Shown here in pieces: positions 30,019-40,476 of a stretch of 64,000 nt of DNA. The stretch comes from Pseudothauera nasutitermitis (lineage in GTDB: Bacteria; Pseudomonadota; Gammaproteobacteria; Burkholderiales; Rhodocyclaceae): contig NZ_SSOC01000002.1 in NCBI RefSeq assembly GCF_004801295.1, forward strand, positions 248,001 through 312,000, written 5' to 3'. The notes beneath the pieces are model-generated. The model did not search any database and had not been told where the DNA came from. It worked only from the letters and a program-made list of their open reading frames with translations. The stretch's first letter is position 1, and each line of letters begins with the position of its first letter. Made by a program: the position numbers and the translations under genes.

Positions 30019-31053
30019 GTGACCCCCAGAACCCTCCATCTCGCCATCGTCGCGCTGCTGTCGGCCTTTGCCGCGACGCTGGTGTTGCTGACCTGGCGCG
30101 AGACACCACCGGCATCCATCGAAGCAGCCGCCGTGCCGGCCATCTCCGACGCGATCCGCCGCGAAGAGCCGCTCTCCCCATTGCCGCGCAACGCGCCGAA
30201 CGGCGACCCGGAACGCATCGCGCTCGGCGAGCGCCTGTTCAACGAACGCATGCTGTCGCGCGACGGCTCCATATCCTGTGCGAGCTGCCACCCGCTCGAA
30301 CGCGGCGGCGCGGACGGCCTGGCCCACTCGCCCGGCGTCGATAATGCGCTCGGCGAGATCAACACGCCCACCGTGTTCAACACGGTCTACAACTTCGCGC
30401 AGTTCTGGGACGGCCGCGCGCTGACCCTGGAAGACCAGGTGGCCGGGCCGATCCACAATCCGCTGGAAATGGACTCCAACTGGGATGAGGTGATCGCCAG
30501 GCTGAACGCGGACGCCGGCTACCGCGCCAGCTTCGCCCGCCTCTACCCGCGAGGCATCACGGCGGAAACCATCAGCGATGCCATCGCCGCCTTCGAGCGT
30601 ACCCTGACCACCCCCGACGCGCGCTTCGATCAGTACCTGCGCGGCGACCACGGCATCCTCAGCCCGGAGGAAAAACAAGGCTACGTCCTGTTCAAGAACC
30701 TCGGCTGCACCAGCTGTCACCAGGGCGTGAATGTCGGCGGCAACCTCTTCCAGCGCTTCGGCGTGATGGGCGATTATTTCGCCGACCGGGGCTCGATCAC
30801 GCGCGCCGACCTGGGGCGCTACAACGTCACTGGCGAGGAGCACGACCGCCACGTGTTCAAGGTGCCCAGCCTGCGCAACGTGGCCTTGACCGCGCCCTAC
30901 TTCCACGACGGCAGCGTGGAGCGGCTGGAAAGCGCGGTCGAGATCATGGCGCGCTATCAACTCGGCCGGCAGTTGTCGAATGAGGACATCCAACTGGTCG
31001 TCGCCTTCCTGCGCACGCTCACCGGCACCTACCAGGGCCAGGCATTGCAATGA
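30019..31053 (+). CDS. Diheme cytochrome c peroxidase (CcpA/MauG family)
   Basis: This 344-residue periplasmic protein reduces hydrogen peroxide with electrons from small cytochromes c, by family. An N-terminal membrane or signal segment (LAIVALLSAFAATLVLL) is followed by two heme c sites, CASCH (87-91) and CTSCH (230-234). The NTPTVFNTVYN and VPSLRNVALTAPYFHDGS motifs are typical. It starts at GTG 30019. Its stop overlaps the next start by four nt (ATGA), tying it to a c-di-GMP enzyme. Confidence 0.9.
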   Translation: MTPRTLHLAIVALLSAFAATLVLLTWRETPPASIEAAAVPAISDAIRREEPLSPLPRNAPNGDPERIALGERLFNERMLSRDGSISCASCHPLERGGADGLAHSPGVDNALGEINTPTVFNTVYNFAQFWDGRALTLEDQVAGPIHNPLEMDSNWDEVIARLNADAGYRASFARLYPRGITAETISDAIAAFERTLTTPDARFDQYLRGDHGILSPEEKQGYVLFKNLGCTSCHQGVNVGGNLFQRFGVMGDYFADRGSITRADLGRYNVTGEEHDRHVFKVPSLRNVALTAPYFHDGSVERLESAVEIMARYQLGRQLSNEDIQLVVAFLRTLTGTYQGQALQ

Positions 31054-33686
31054 GCGGCTCCGCAGGCATTCCGCAGGAGTCCCCGCGCGCGCCGCGCGCC
31101 ATCCTGGGCGTCACCCGCGGCCGTCTGGTCTGGACACTGACCGCCATCGCCCTGGCCGCCAGCCTGCTGAGCTGGCTGTTCCTGCGCGCCGATGTGGTGA
31201 ATACCCGCGAACACCAGGACTACAGCCGCGAATTGCGCTTGCTGCGCCAGGCCGATGCGGAACTCAACGCCGCCGTGCTAGCCAGCCACATGGGCCTGCA
31301 GACCGATTTCGACACCATCGTCGCCACCCTGGCGACCATTGACCGCCTCACCGCGCGGCTGGCGCGGATACCCGCCTTCCTGGCCGGACAGGACCACCAG
31401 AACCTGCTGGCAAAGGTCGCCGAGCTGCGCGCCGCGCAGGAAATCAAACGCAACCAGATCGATCGCTTCAAGCGAGAGAACTCGGTCCTGCGCAACTCGC
31501 TGGTGTTCCTGCCGCAGGCCACCGACCAGTTGATCAACGATTCCAGCGCCGACATCAACCAGACCCGCCCCATCGGTGTCTTCGTGCGCGGCGTGATGAC
31601 CCTCACGCATGGCAGCGACCCGGACATGGTGGCGGATCTGTTCCTTCGCCTGGAAAGGCTGGAGAACCGCATCGTCCGGTTCGACGGCGTGGAACGCCAG
31701 CAACTGGAGAACATCCTGCGCCACGGCCGGGTCATTCTCGAACGCAAGCCGGTGGTCGATGCGCTGACCCGCGAGATTCTCGCCGTGCCCACCTCCTCGC
31801 TCGGCGAGGAACTCGACCTGACCTACGCACTCGGCTACGAGCGCGCCTCGCGCGAGGCGCACAACTACCGCGTGGTGCTGTACGTGCTGGCGCTCGCGCT
31901 GGCCGGCTACGTGGCGCTGGCCATGCTCCGGCTGGGGCGCGCCTCGCGCGAACTGGCGCAGGCCAACAGTGATCTGCAAGAGCGCATCGAGGCCCTGCAC
32001 CGCACGCGCGACGATCTCAAACTGTACGCCACGGTGTTCACCAGCGCCTCCGAGGGCATGGCCATCACCGACGGGCAGGCCCGCATCGTCGCGGTCAACC
32101 CGGCGTTTACCGAAATCACCGGCTACAGCGTCGATGAAATCGTCGGGCGCAATCCGGCGGTGCTCGGCTCCGGACGCCAGAGCGACAGCTTCTACCGCGA
32201 GATGTGGAGCATGCTCGCCAGTGAAGGCCAGTGGCAGGGCGAGATCTGGAACCGCCGGCGCAATGGCGAGGTGTACCCGGAGTGGCTGTCGATCACCGCC
32301 GTACGCGGGCAGGACGGCGAACCCAGCCACTACATCGGCATCTTCTCCGACATCACCGAACGCAAGGCCGCCGAGGCGCGCATCCATCACCTGGCGCACC
32401 ACGACGCACTCACCAACCTGCCCAACCGCATCCTGCTGCAGGACCGCCTGGAGCAGGCCATCCTGCAGTCGCGGCGCAACAAGCGCCATGCGGCCATCCT
32501 GTTCATCGACCTGGATCGCTTCAAGCTGATCAACGACACCCTCGGCCACGAGGTTGGCGACGGACTGCTCAGCCAGGTGGCGCGGCGCTGCCTGGACGTG
32601 GTGCGCGACACCGACACCGTGGCGCGCCAGGGTGGCGACGAATTCGTCATCGTGCTGCCCGAGCTGGACAACGTGCAGGACGCCACCATGGTGGCGCGCA
32701 AGCTGCTCGAAACCCTCGGCAAACCCTACCGCCTGGGCCCGCACGAACTCACCGTCACCGCCAGCATCGGCATCGCCGTGTATCCCGAGGACGGGCGCAA
32801 CCCCTCGGTGCTGCTGCGCAATGCCGATGCCGCCATGTACGGCGCCAAGGCCGAAGGCCGCAACGCCTTCCAGTACTACTCCAGCGATCTCAACAAGGCC
32901 TCGCTGGGCGAACTGCTGCTGGAAAACCAGTTGCGCGGCGCGCTGGACCGCGACGAACTGCTGCTCTACTACCAACCCAAGGTGCAGGCCAGCGACGGGC
33001 GCATCACGGGTGCCGAGGCCCTGTTGCGCTGGAGTCATCCGGAACTCGGCGTGCTGCTGCCGGGCCGCTTCATCCCTGCGGCGGAAGAGTCCGGCCTGAT
33101 CGTGCCGATCGGCGAATGGGTGCTGCGCCACGTCTGTGCGCAGTTGCGCGCCTGGCTGGATGCCGGCCATCGCCCGGTACCCATCGCGGTCAACCTGTCC
33201 GCCCAGCAATTCGCCCACCAGGACATCGCCCTGCTGGTGCGCGGCATTCTCACCGAACATCGCGTGCCCGCCGAACTGCTGGAACTCGAACTCACCGAGA
33301 CCATGCTGATGCGCGACGTGGAGCGCACCGTCGGCCTGCTCGCCCGTCTGCGCGGACTCGGCGTGCGCCTGTCCATTGACGACTTCGGCACCGGCTATTC
33401 CTCGCTGGCCTATCTGAAACTGTTCGAGGTCGATGTACTGAAGATCGACCGCAGCTTCGTCAACGACATCCGCGGCGACGACGGAGAGGAAGGCAAGATC
33501 GCCACTGCGGTCATCGCGCTGGCCCACAGCCTGGGCCACAAGGTGGTCGCCGAAGGGGTGGAAACCAAATACCAGCGCGACTTCCTCACCCGCCAGCAGT
33601 GCGACCAGTTCCAGGGCTACCTGTTCGGCCACCCCATTCCGGCGGATGAGTTCATCGCCCGCCTGCACACCGATACGCAGACCTGA
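31050..33686 (+). CDS. Membrane GGDEF-EAL protein with PAS domain
   Basis: This 878-residue protein has a helix near residues 25-45, a mostly helical periplasmic sensor of about 230 residues (DAHL-like), a second helix near 280, a PAS domain (residues about 325-440), GGDEF and EAL. GGDEF is intact (RQGGDEF), with an RxxD inhibitory site (RDTD) in front of it. The EAL domain is intact too ([16 protein letters not shown]). Either synthesis or breakdown of c-di-GMP could dominate. It is coupled to the upstream cytochrome c peroxidase by a four-nt overlap. Confidence 0.9.
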   Translation: MSGSAGIPQESPRAPRAILGVTRGRLVWTLTAIALAASLLSWLFLRADVVNTREHQDYSRELRLLRQADAELNAAVLASHMGLQTDFDTIVATLATIDRLTARLARIPAFLAGQDHQNLLAKVAELRAAQEIKRNQIDRFKRENSVLRNSLVFLPQATDQLINDSSADINQTRPIGVFVRGVMTLTHGSDPDMVADLFLRLERLENRIVRFDGVERQQLENILRHGRVILERKPVVDALTREILAVPTSSLGEELDLTYALGYERASREAHNYRVVLYVLALALAGYVALAMLRLGRASRELAQANSDLQERIEALHRTRDDLKLYATVFTSASEGMAITDGQARIVAVNPAFTEITGYSVDEIVGRNPAVLGSGRQSDSFYREMWSMLASEGQWQGEIWNRRRNGEVYPEWLSITAVRGQDGEPSHYIGIFSDITERKAAEARIHHLAHHDALTNLPNRILLQDRLEQAILQSRRNKRHAAILFIDLDRFKLINDTLGHEVGDGLLSQVARRCLDVVRDTDTVARQGGDEFVIVLPELDNVQDATMVARKLLETLGKPYRLGPHELTVTASIGIAVYPEDGRNPSVLLRNADAAMYGAKAEGRNAFQYYSSDLNKASLGELLLENQLRGALDRDELLLYYQPKVQASDGRITGAEALLRWSHPELGVLLPGRFIPAAEESGLIVPIGEWVLRHVCAQLRAWLDAGHRPVPIAVNLSAQQFAHQDIALLVRGILTEHRVPAELLELELTETMLMRDVERTVGLLARLRGLGVRLSIDDFGTGYSSLAYLKLFEVDVLKIDRSFVNDIRGDDGEEGKIATAVIALAHSLGHKVVAEGVETKYQRDFLTRQQCDQFQGYLFGHPIPADEFIARLHTDTQT

Positions 33687-33761
33687 GCGCCCTCCCGGCC
33701 CGGGTGGCGCAGGTGGTATCCTCTCGGGTCTTTCCATTTCTGCCCGATTCCGCTTGCACAC

Positions 33762-35426
<1,665 letters not shown>

Positions 35427-35440
35427 ACCTTCTGGATGTA

Positions 35441-35467
35441 CCGCGCGGCCCGTACAGGGCCGCGCGG
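35441..35467 (+). terminator. Hairpin downstream of ettA
   Basis: CCGCGCGGCCC at 35441-35451 pairs perfectly with GGGCCGCGCGG at 35457-35467. A short CATTTA follows instead of a true T-tract. Confidence 0.6.
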
Positions 35468-35577
35468 CATTTACGGACAATAGAAATTTTCATTCTGTAC
35501 ATTGCCGAATAGCAGCATAAGCCCCGCCCGGATTTGGAATACGATTCGGCAACACTCCATTCAAACGGACGCCGGGC

Positions 35578-35805
35578 ATGTCGAAAGTCATTCTTGATGT
35601 CAAGAATCTGAATTGCCCCCTGCCGGTCATCCACACCCGCAAGGCCATGCGGAATCTGGAAAGCGGCGCGGTGCTCGAAATCCTCACCACCGACCCGGCC
35701 TCCATCCGGGACTTCAACGCGCTATGTCGCTCCACCGGCAGCGACCTCATCAATCAGAGCGAATCCCAGGGAATCTATACATTCCAGATTCGCAAAGGCG
35801 CGTAA
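35578..35805 (+). CDS. TusA-family sulfurtransferase-like protein
   Basis: This 75-residue protein has the TusA fold pattern with the motif NCPLPVIHTRKAM; the sulfur-carrying Cys is Cys13. TusA-family proteins pass persulfide sulfur to tRNA thiolation, molybdopterin or sulfur-oxidation pathways. No sulfur-oxidation gene lies nearby, so the partner cannot be named. It is followed after 48 nt by a PAS-GGDEF gene on the same strand. Confidence 0.85.
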   Translation: MSKVILDVKNLNCPLPVIHTRKAMRNLESGAVLEILTTDPASIRDFNALCRSTGSDLINQSESQGIYTFQIRKGA

Positions 35806-35853
35806 TCACCGCCCGGGGCGCCCGCCCCGGGACAGAAGGCCGAGGCTCAGGAC

Positions 35854-36756
35854 ATGAAACTGAGCATTTCCACCCTGGAACAGATGTTCTCGCAGGATCA
35901 CCGCCTGCGGGTGTTCAACGACACGGTGCCCGCCGGCATTCTGGTGATTTCCGTGGAAGACGGCCGGATGGTGTTTTCCAACCGCTTCTTCAACGAAATA
36001 CTGGATGTGAACGCGGTGGACATTCTCGGCCACCGCTGGCGGGAACTGTTCGTCGATCCGGAAGAGCGCAACCAGCTGCTGCAGGGTTTCGCCGAACGGG
36101 GCGAAGTGCGTAACTTCGAGTTGCGCCTGCGCGGCCGCGACGGCAGCGAGATCTGGGGGTTGGCCTCGCTGTCGGAAATCCCCATCGAAGAAGAAGGCCT
36201 GCTGCTGTTCGCCTTCGTCGACATCACCGCACAGAAGGAGGCCGAAGCGGAACTGCGCGCGCTGGCCGACCATGACGCCCTGACCGGCCTGCTCACTGTG
36301 CGCCGCTTCCGCCATGAAATCGAAAAGGCCCGAACCCGGGCCGAGCGCGATTCCAGCCGCTTCGCGGTGCTGTTCATCGATCTGGACCGCTTCAAGACGG
36401 TCAATGACGGCATGGGCCACGAAGCCGGCGACCTGGTTCTCCAGGAAGTCGCCCGGCGGCTGCAGCGCAGCGTGCGCACCGCCGACACCATCGCGCGCGT
36501 GGGTGGCGACGAATTCCTCGTGCTTGCCGAGCGCATCACCGCCGAACTGGTGGAACGCATCGCCGCTCGCATCGTCGCCGACCTCGGGAAAGCCTTCGTG
36601 CTGCCCCACGGCAGTGCCCATATCGGCGCCAGCGTGGGCATTGCCCTCTACCCGGACAACGGCCTCGACCCGCACACCCTGATCCGCGCGGCCGACCTCG
36701 CCATGTACGCCATCAAACACACCGGACGCAACACCACGGCATTTTCCCGACGCTGA
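35854..36756 (+). CDS. PAS-GGDEF diguanylate cyclase
   Basis: This 300-residue cytoplasmic protein has an N-terminal PAS domain (residues about 15-130) and a GGDEF domain (about 135-300). The active site is VGGDEFLV, with an RxxD inhibitory site (RTAD) upstream. It should make c-di-GMP from GTP. There is no membrane segment, so it senses an internal signal through PAS. No EAL domain is present. Confidence 0.9.
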   Translation: MKLSISTLEQMFSQDHRLRVFNDTVPAGILVISVEDGRMVFSNRFFNEILDVNAVDILGHRWRELFVDPEERNQLLQGFAERGEVRNFELRLRGRDGSEIWGLASLSEIPIEEEGLLLFAFVDITAQKEAEAELRALADHDALTGLLTVRRFRHEIEKARTRAERDSSRFAVLFIDLDRFKTVNDGMGHEAGDLVLQEVARRLQRSVRTADTIARVGGDEFLVLAERITAELVERIAARIVADLGKAFVLPHGSAHIGASVGIALYPDNGLDPHTLIRAADLAMYAIKHTGRNTTAFSRR

Positions 36757-36989
36757 ACCATATAAAACACGAACCCCGGGCCACTATCGTTTTCTTGATC
36801 TGGATTTAATCATTTAAACGCCACCACGCAATTTCATTTTAATTATTTCCGGCCCATTCCTCCCTTCTTTAGACTGCCTCCAGCAACGGCACGAAGGCCC
36901 GCAAGGGCTTGCATACCGTCGCGCTCCCGCATTTCCCCCACGCAAAGCGGCGAATCGCCGCCCCTGCGAAACAGACAGGAAAACAGAGA

Positions 36990-37892
36990 ATGGCAGACCC
37001 CATCATTTTTGAATCGCTGACACTGGACGCAGCGGATCATCTGGCAAAAACCCGCGGCACCATCATCATCCCAGCCGCCACGACCGAAGCGCACGGCGAT
37101 CACCTGCCGCTCGGCACCGATACCTACACGGCGGAATGGATCGCCGAGGAACTGAGCCGCCGTACCGGACTCCCGGTGCTCTCGCCGACCCCGTTCCGCG
37201 CCGGCGCCTCCCCCACCTTCCACTACGACCTCAACGGCGATCCGATTCCCGGCACGCTGGCCGTTTCCCAGCAAACCCTGTTCGCCTTCGCCAAGGACAT
37301 CCTGCGCGGCCTGTGGGCCACCGGGTTCCGCAAGGTCATCATCGTGCAGGGCCACGGGCAGGAGCCACACTTCCAGGTCATCGCCCACGAAACGGCGACC
37401 GAACTGCGCCGGGAAGGCAAGAACCTGTTCATCGCCGCCGCCACCTACTGGGAACTGGCGGCGGAAACCCTGCGCCGCGAGGTGAGCACGCCGTTCTATC
37501 ACTCCGGCGAAGAAGAGACGAGCAACGTGCTGTTCGTCCGCCCCGATCTGGTCAAGCTCGACAAGGCCAGCGGCAAAACCTTCAAGCCGCTGATCGACAG
37601 ATCCCTGCTCAAGCGTTCGATCACCCAGGACGAAACCGAAACCTTCCAAGTCTTCGACATTGCCCAGGTCATCCCCATTCCGCAACCCGGCCATCTCAGC
37701 CGCGGCGGACTGGGCACCACCGAGGACATCCTGACCGCCTCCGCCGAAAAAGGGCGCAAGGTGCTCGAACGCGCGGTGGAGCGCTACCTGGATCTGATCC
37801 GCGATCTGGAAGAGCACTACGGGCCGCAGGAAGTACCGGGCGTGGATGTACGCGCCTACCCGGAGGAAAAGCGCTTCACGGTCAACTATTGA
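36990..37892 (+). CDS. Creatininase-family amidohydrolase
   Basis: This 300-residue protein belongs to the creatininase/MftE family of metal-dependent amidohydrolases. The metal site is visible in TTEAHGDHLPLGTDT (Glu33, His35, His38, Asp44), with GHGQEPHF and HSGEEETSN further on. The substrate is unknown; family members open creatinine, formamide-type rings or peptide tails. The ATG at 36990 follows AGGA at fair spacing; a longer frame from 36909 lacks support. It is monocistronic, ending at a clear terminator. Confidence 0.85.
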   Translation: MADPIIFESLTLDAADHLAKTRGTIIIPAATTEAHGDHLPLGTDTYTAEWIAEELSRRTGLPVLSPTPFRAGASPTFHYDLNGDPIPGTLAVSQQTLFAFAKDILRGLWATGFRKVIIVQGHGQEPHFQVIAHETATELRREGKNLFIAAATYWELAAETLRREVSTPFYHSGEEETSNVLFVRPDLVKLDKASGKTFKPLIDRSLLKRSITQDETETFQVFDIAQVIPIPQPGHLSRGGLGTTEDILTASAEKGRKVLERAVERYLDLIRDLEEHYGPQEVPGVDVRAYPEEKRFTVNY

Positions 37893-37968
37893 GGCGCTTT
37901 CCGTAATCAGACCGGTCTGGCACGTTTGTGCCACCGCTGAAGGCACCCGGTACTGGCGTGCTCAAAGC

Positions 37969-37999
37969 AAAAGGCCGCGACGAATATCGCGGCCTTTTT
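37969..37999 (+). terminator. Rho-independent terminator after the creatininase gene
   Basis: AAAAGGCCGCGA at 37969-37980 pairs with TCGCGGCCTTTT at 37987-37998 and the T-tract continues to 37999. The A- and T-runs make it a good two-way terminator. Confidence 0.9.
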
Positions 38000-38161
38000 C
38001 ACCCCTCCCCCTGTTATTGATGCTCGATCAGCTTGCACTCGGCGCCCCCTTCATGCCCGGTCGCCTCATCCACCAACTGCAACTTTTTCCATACGCACGA
38101 AATTCCGAAAGGGTAGAGTCATTCGAGTTTTTCTGAAATAAATCTACTCCGACCCCTTTGG

Positions 38162-38620
38162 TCATTTACTACTGCATTTCCCAGACTGCGCCATGTTCAG
38201 TTTCGCAATATCCGCCTTGCCTTGCTCTTCCGAAACCTCTTCCAGATCAGCTCCGCCAACGAAAGCGCCCATCTTGATGAACTGCCGGATGAAATAATTT
38301 TTCCCTGCAACAAACATTAACTCCAGCGCGTTCGGAGAGAATTCAGACTCCGTCTCGATCTTGTGTTTCTCTCCGCCCTTTACCTCGGTATAGAAAAAGA
38401 CATCGGGCGCACTCTCCCCAACGCATTCACCATCGATCCACAGGTCTTTCTTCAGTGCTTTGCCAGCAAAGCTGTTCCGGTAAATATAAACGCCAGCCTG
38501 CCCTGCGCTTGGCGGGTCAAAGCGTTTGGCCTTGTCCGATGCCTCCTTCGAAGCCATGTCGACAGATGCGCAGCCGGTCATCAGCACGGCTGCAAGGACG
38601 AGGACGGTGAATTTGGTCAT
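38162..38620 (-). CDS. DUF2846-type lipoprotein
   Basis: This 152-residue protein has a lipoprotein signal peptide ending in the lipobox LMTGC (residues 1-20). The mature part contains GVYIYRNSFAGKALKKDLWI and the GKNYFIRQFIKMGAF segment typical of DUF2846 proteins, whose function is unknown. The ATG at 38620 is preceded by AAAGG; the upstream TTG at 38635 is less likely. It lies 11 nt after a membrane protein and ends the module array behind the large haemagglutinin. Confidence 0.75.
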   Translation of the reverse strand: MTKFTVLVLAAVLMTGCASVDMASKEASDKAKRFDPPSAGQAGVYIYRNSFAGKALKKDLWIDGECVGESAPDVFFYTEVKGGEKHKIETESEFSPNALELMFVAGKNYFIRQFIKMGAFVGGADLEEVSEEQGKADIAKLNMAQSGKCSSK

Positions 38621-38631
38621 GAAGATACCTT

Positions 38632-39354
38632 TCAATGGGTGGTGGTGGATAAAAACGTAGATAACGCTAAAAGCTCAACTTGAACTTTGAAGAAGTAAAA
38701 CCACAGCCCGACGGCCAATGCACCAATACTCCACGCCATACCCAGCTTTACAGGCATCGGCAGTCCCGTCTTCGAGATCGTATGACTCAGGCTGTATGCA
38801 AAGACGCCCAGAACCAGGCCACGCATGGCATTCAGCGGCTCACCGAAAAGCGTCAACGGCAAGGCCAGGAGCAGCGGCCAACCCCATACCACGTCGTGCA
38901 GGATCGGCCAACGTTGCACCAGCCCCTTTTGTTCTGGCTGCCTGGGAACAGCGCCCCCGGCATCGACGTTCTTTCCTTCCTTACGATCGTGCTCCGCCCT
39001 CTCCTTGAGCCACAAGGCGGCCTGCTGGGCCGCCTGGGGGGCTGCGGCCCTGAGATAGCGGCGTCGGCGAAAGATCGTAAAAAGGTTGATGGGTGACAAG
39101 ATCAACAGTGGCGTTGCAAGACCGCATGCAACACGTGCGTACCAATCGGCCTTGCCAGGGGAGATGATCAGCTCCTCTCCAAATAAACCCCACAGCCATC
39201 CACCAAAAAAATCTATATAACGCCCTCCATAAATAATAAGCAACGCAAAAACAAATATTCTCAACGTCCCCGTATACGTCCAGATATCGAAATACCCTCC
39301 GTGGACAAATGGGGAATCGTTAAAGTATCTACGGGGTCTAGCATTTTCGCTCAC
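38632..39354 (-). CDS. Hypothetical membrane protein, possible immunity protein
   Basis: This 240-residue protein has about five membrane helices (for example TLRIFVFALLIIYGG and WPLLLALPLTLFG) with a charged cytoplasmic loop between. I recognise no family. Its start overlaps the end of the preceding haemagglutinin-like fragment by four nt (ATGA). Tight coupling to a toxin-like C-terminal fragment and membrane location fit an immunity protein against a membrane-acting effector; this is inference. Confidence 0.5.
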   Translation of the reverse strand: MSENARPRRYFNDSPFVHGGYFDIWTYTGTLRIFVFALLIIYGGRYIDFFGGWLWGLFGEELIISPGKADWYARVACGLATPLLILSPINLFTIFRRRRYLRAAAPQAAQQAALWLKERAEHDRKEGKNVDAGGAVPRQPEQKGLVQRWPILHDVVWGWPLLLALPLTLFGEPLNAMRGLVLGVFAYSLSHTISKTGLPMPVKLGMAWSIGALAVGLWFYFFKVQVELLALSTFLSTTTH

Positions 39355-39815
39355 GGATTCTCTCCCTGCGACGGCCCGGAGAACAAACCCGGCGCAAGGG
39401 AAGGAATCCCGTTCACTACATTCCCTGTCGATTTCCCGATGGTGTCGATATAGGGAACGAGCGGATTGGGACGGCCCAAGTTCTGTAGCAAAATCGGCAC
39501 ATTGCGATCAATGGGTTTGCCGCCGATGTATCTCGGTATATTGGCATTGAGATAATTCGTAGTGCCATCTGCGACTCGGTTACCCAGATATCCAAACGTA
39601 CCACCCAAGAACGCATTCCACACCACGCTATTGGATCCGGTGTTAGGCCGATCGTAGACCTCATTGGTCACCGCCGTCACGACCCCAGCGGACGTGGCCC
39701 CAAGGGCACTGTCAATCCACACGCTTCGTCCTGCGAGCGGATACAGGAGCGCGCCCGTCGCAGCGGCGGTGACCGTCTGCCAAGCCCGGTAGTCCCCATT
39801 GTTCGGATTCGTCAA
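39351..39815 (-). CDS. Orphan haemagglutinin C-terminal fragment (possible toxin module)
   Basis: This 154-residue frame starts at a TTG directly after an in-frame TAA, with no signal peptide. It resembles the C-terminal ends of large polymorphic toxins: NNGDYRAWQTVTAAATGALLY, then NEVYDRPNTGSNSVVWNAFLGG and YLGNRVADGTTNYLNANIP. Such pieces occur as displaced orphan cassettes behind contact-dependent-inhibition genes. It overlaps the next gene by four nt. Whether it is translated, or is only recombination stock for the upstream haemagglutinin gene, cannot be told from sequence. Confidence 0.5.
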   Translation of the reverse strand: MTNPNNGDYRAWQTVTAAATGALLYPLAGRSVWIDSALGATSAGVVTAVTNEVYDRPNTGSNSVVWNAFLGGTFGYLGNRVADGTTNYLNANIPRYIGGKPIDRNVPILLQNLGRPNPLVPYIDTIGKSTGNVVNGIPSLAPGLFSGPSQGENP

Positions 39816-39925
39816 TTATTCAAGCGCATCGAAGCCATCACCTACCATCACCTATATAGCCATTGCTTTATTTCAAAGCCACATAAAAAATACACCGAAC
39901 ACATATCCAATTATGGAAAATACAA

Positions 39926-40150
39926 TTAAAGCCATATCGAACAAAGAAACACCCTCCCTCTTGATTTAGGCATTAAATATTTTTTGAAATACCCGCCCGC
40001 TACCACCAACACCAATGTTGCTGTTACAAATGACGCACTGGTACTCCCTTCCGAAACAGCCGGCATCCACCACAACCCAACCCACACACCCACCCCAAGA
40101 AAGAACAAAAATTCGGCAACAACAGACAACATAGAAAAAACAGACTTCAT
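39926..40150 (-). CDS. Small membrane protein, candidate immunity gene with apparent frameshift
   Basis: The frame gives 74 residues with two hydrophobic segments (VVAEFLFFLGVGVWVGLWW and FVTATLVLVVAGGYF). The ATG overlaps the TAA of the toxin-module remnant upstream (TAATG), a strong sign of a coupled toxin-immunity pair. After MPKSRG near 39956 the frame ends shortly as VFLCSIWL. One extra G there would instead continue as EGVSLFDMALIVFSIIGYVF and end at 39873, giving a third membrane helix. A one-base deletion in the run AGAGGGAGGG is therefore likely, as a real mutation or a sequencing error. Confidence 0.5.
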   Translation of the reverse strand: MKSVFSMLSVVAEFLFFLGVGVWVGLWWMPAVSEGSTSASFVTATLVLVVAGGYFKKYLMPKSRGRVFLCSIWL

Positions 40151-40386
40151 TATCTATTCTCACCAGCCGACCAACTCAAAATAAAGCTATTTAAATAACA
40201 TCTGCTCACATTAATAACTTGAGCCCCTTTCGTTGAACAGACAATCTTTGACGCCGTTAAAAAACCAGAATTTCCATTAGAAATTAGCGCAATTTTATAT
40301 GCACCATACGGATCCAGCTTGAACATGCCGGGGATGCTATCGTCGAGATACAGTTCGGCAAGAGCTATATATTCCGCACACCATCT
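40150..40386 (-). pseudogene. Displaced remnant of a haemagglutinin toxin module
   Basis: An open frame without a start codon encodes ALAELYLDDSIPGMFKLDP, then about 50 unrelated residues to the TAA at 40150. The first part matches LAELYFDDSIPSLFKWD of the large haemagglutinin (its DNA is near 41215-41265), at nucleotide level as well. So this is the pre-toxin end of a second module with a different C-terminal tail. It lacks the rest of the gene. The stop overlaps the start of the membrane-protein gene downstream. Confidence 0.7.
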
Positions 40387-40454
40387 TCATAGCCTTGCGC
40401 CTTATCAATGGCGCGTCTTCCATCAACAAAAAAAGGATTGATAATTTCCTGCAC
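40365..40454 (-). pseudogene. Short protein-tail fragment after the CPCC gene
   Basis: A 29-residue frame beginning at GTG 40454 reads QEIINPFFVDGRRAIDKAQG and ends YEDGVRNI-stop. It looks like the tail of a protein rather than random sequence, and lies where a displaced toxin end would be expected. I do not recognise the family. Confidence 0.3.
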
Positions 40455-40476
40455 GCTTCAATTCATTTCACCCCAA

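Noticed and set aside
38130-38165. An AAATCTACTCCGACCCC-like sequence reminiscent of REP elements
   Set aside because: Only one copy is seen in the window and no transposase is nearby, so it cannot be supported.
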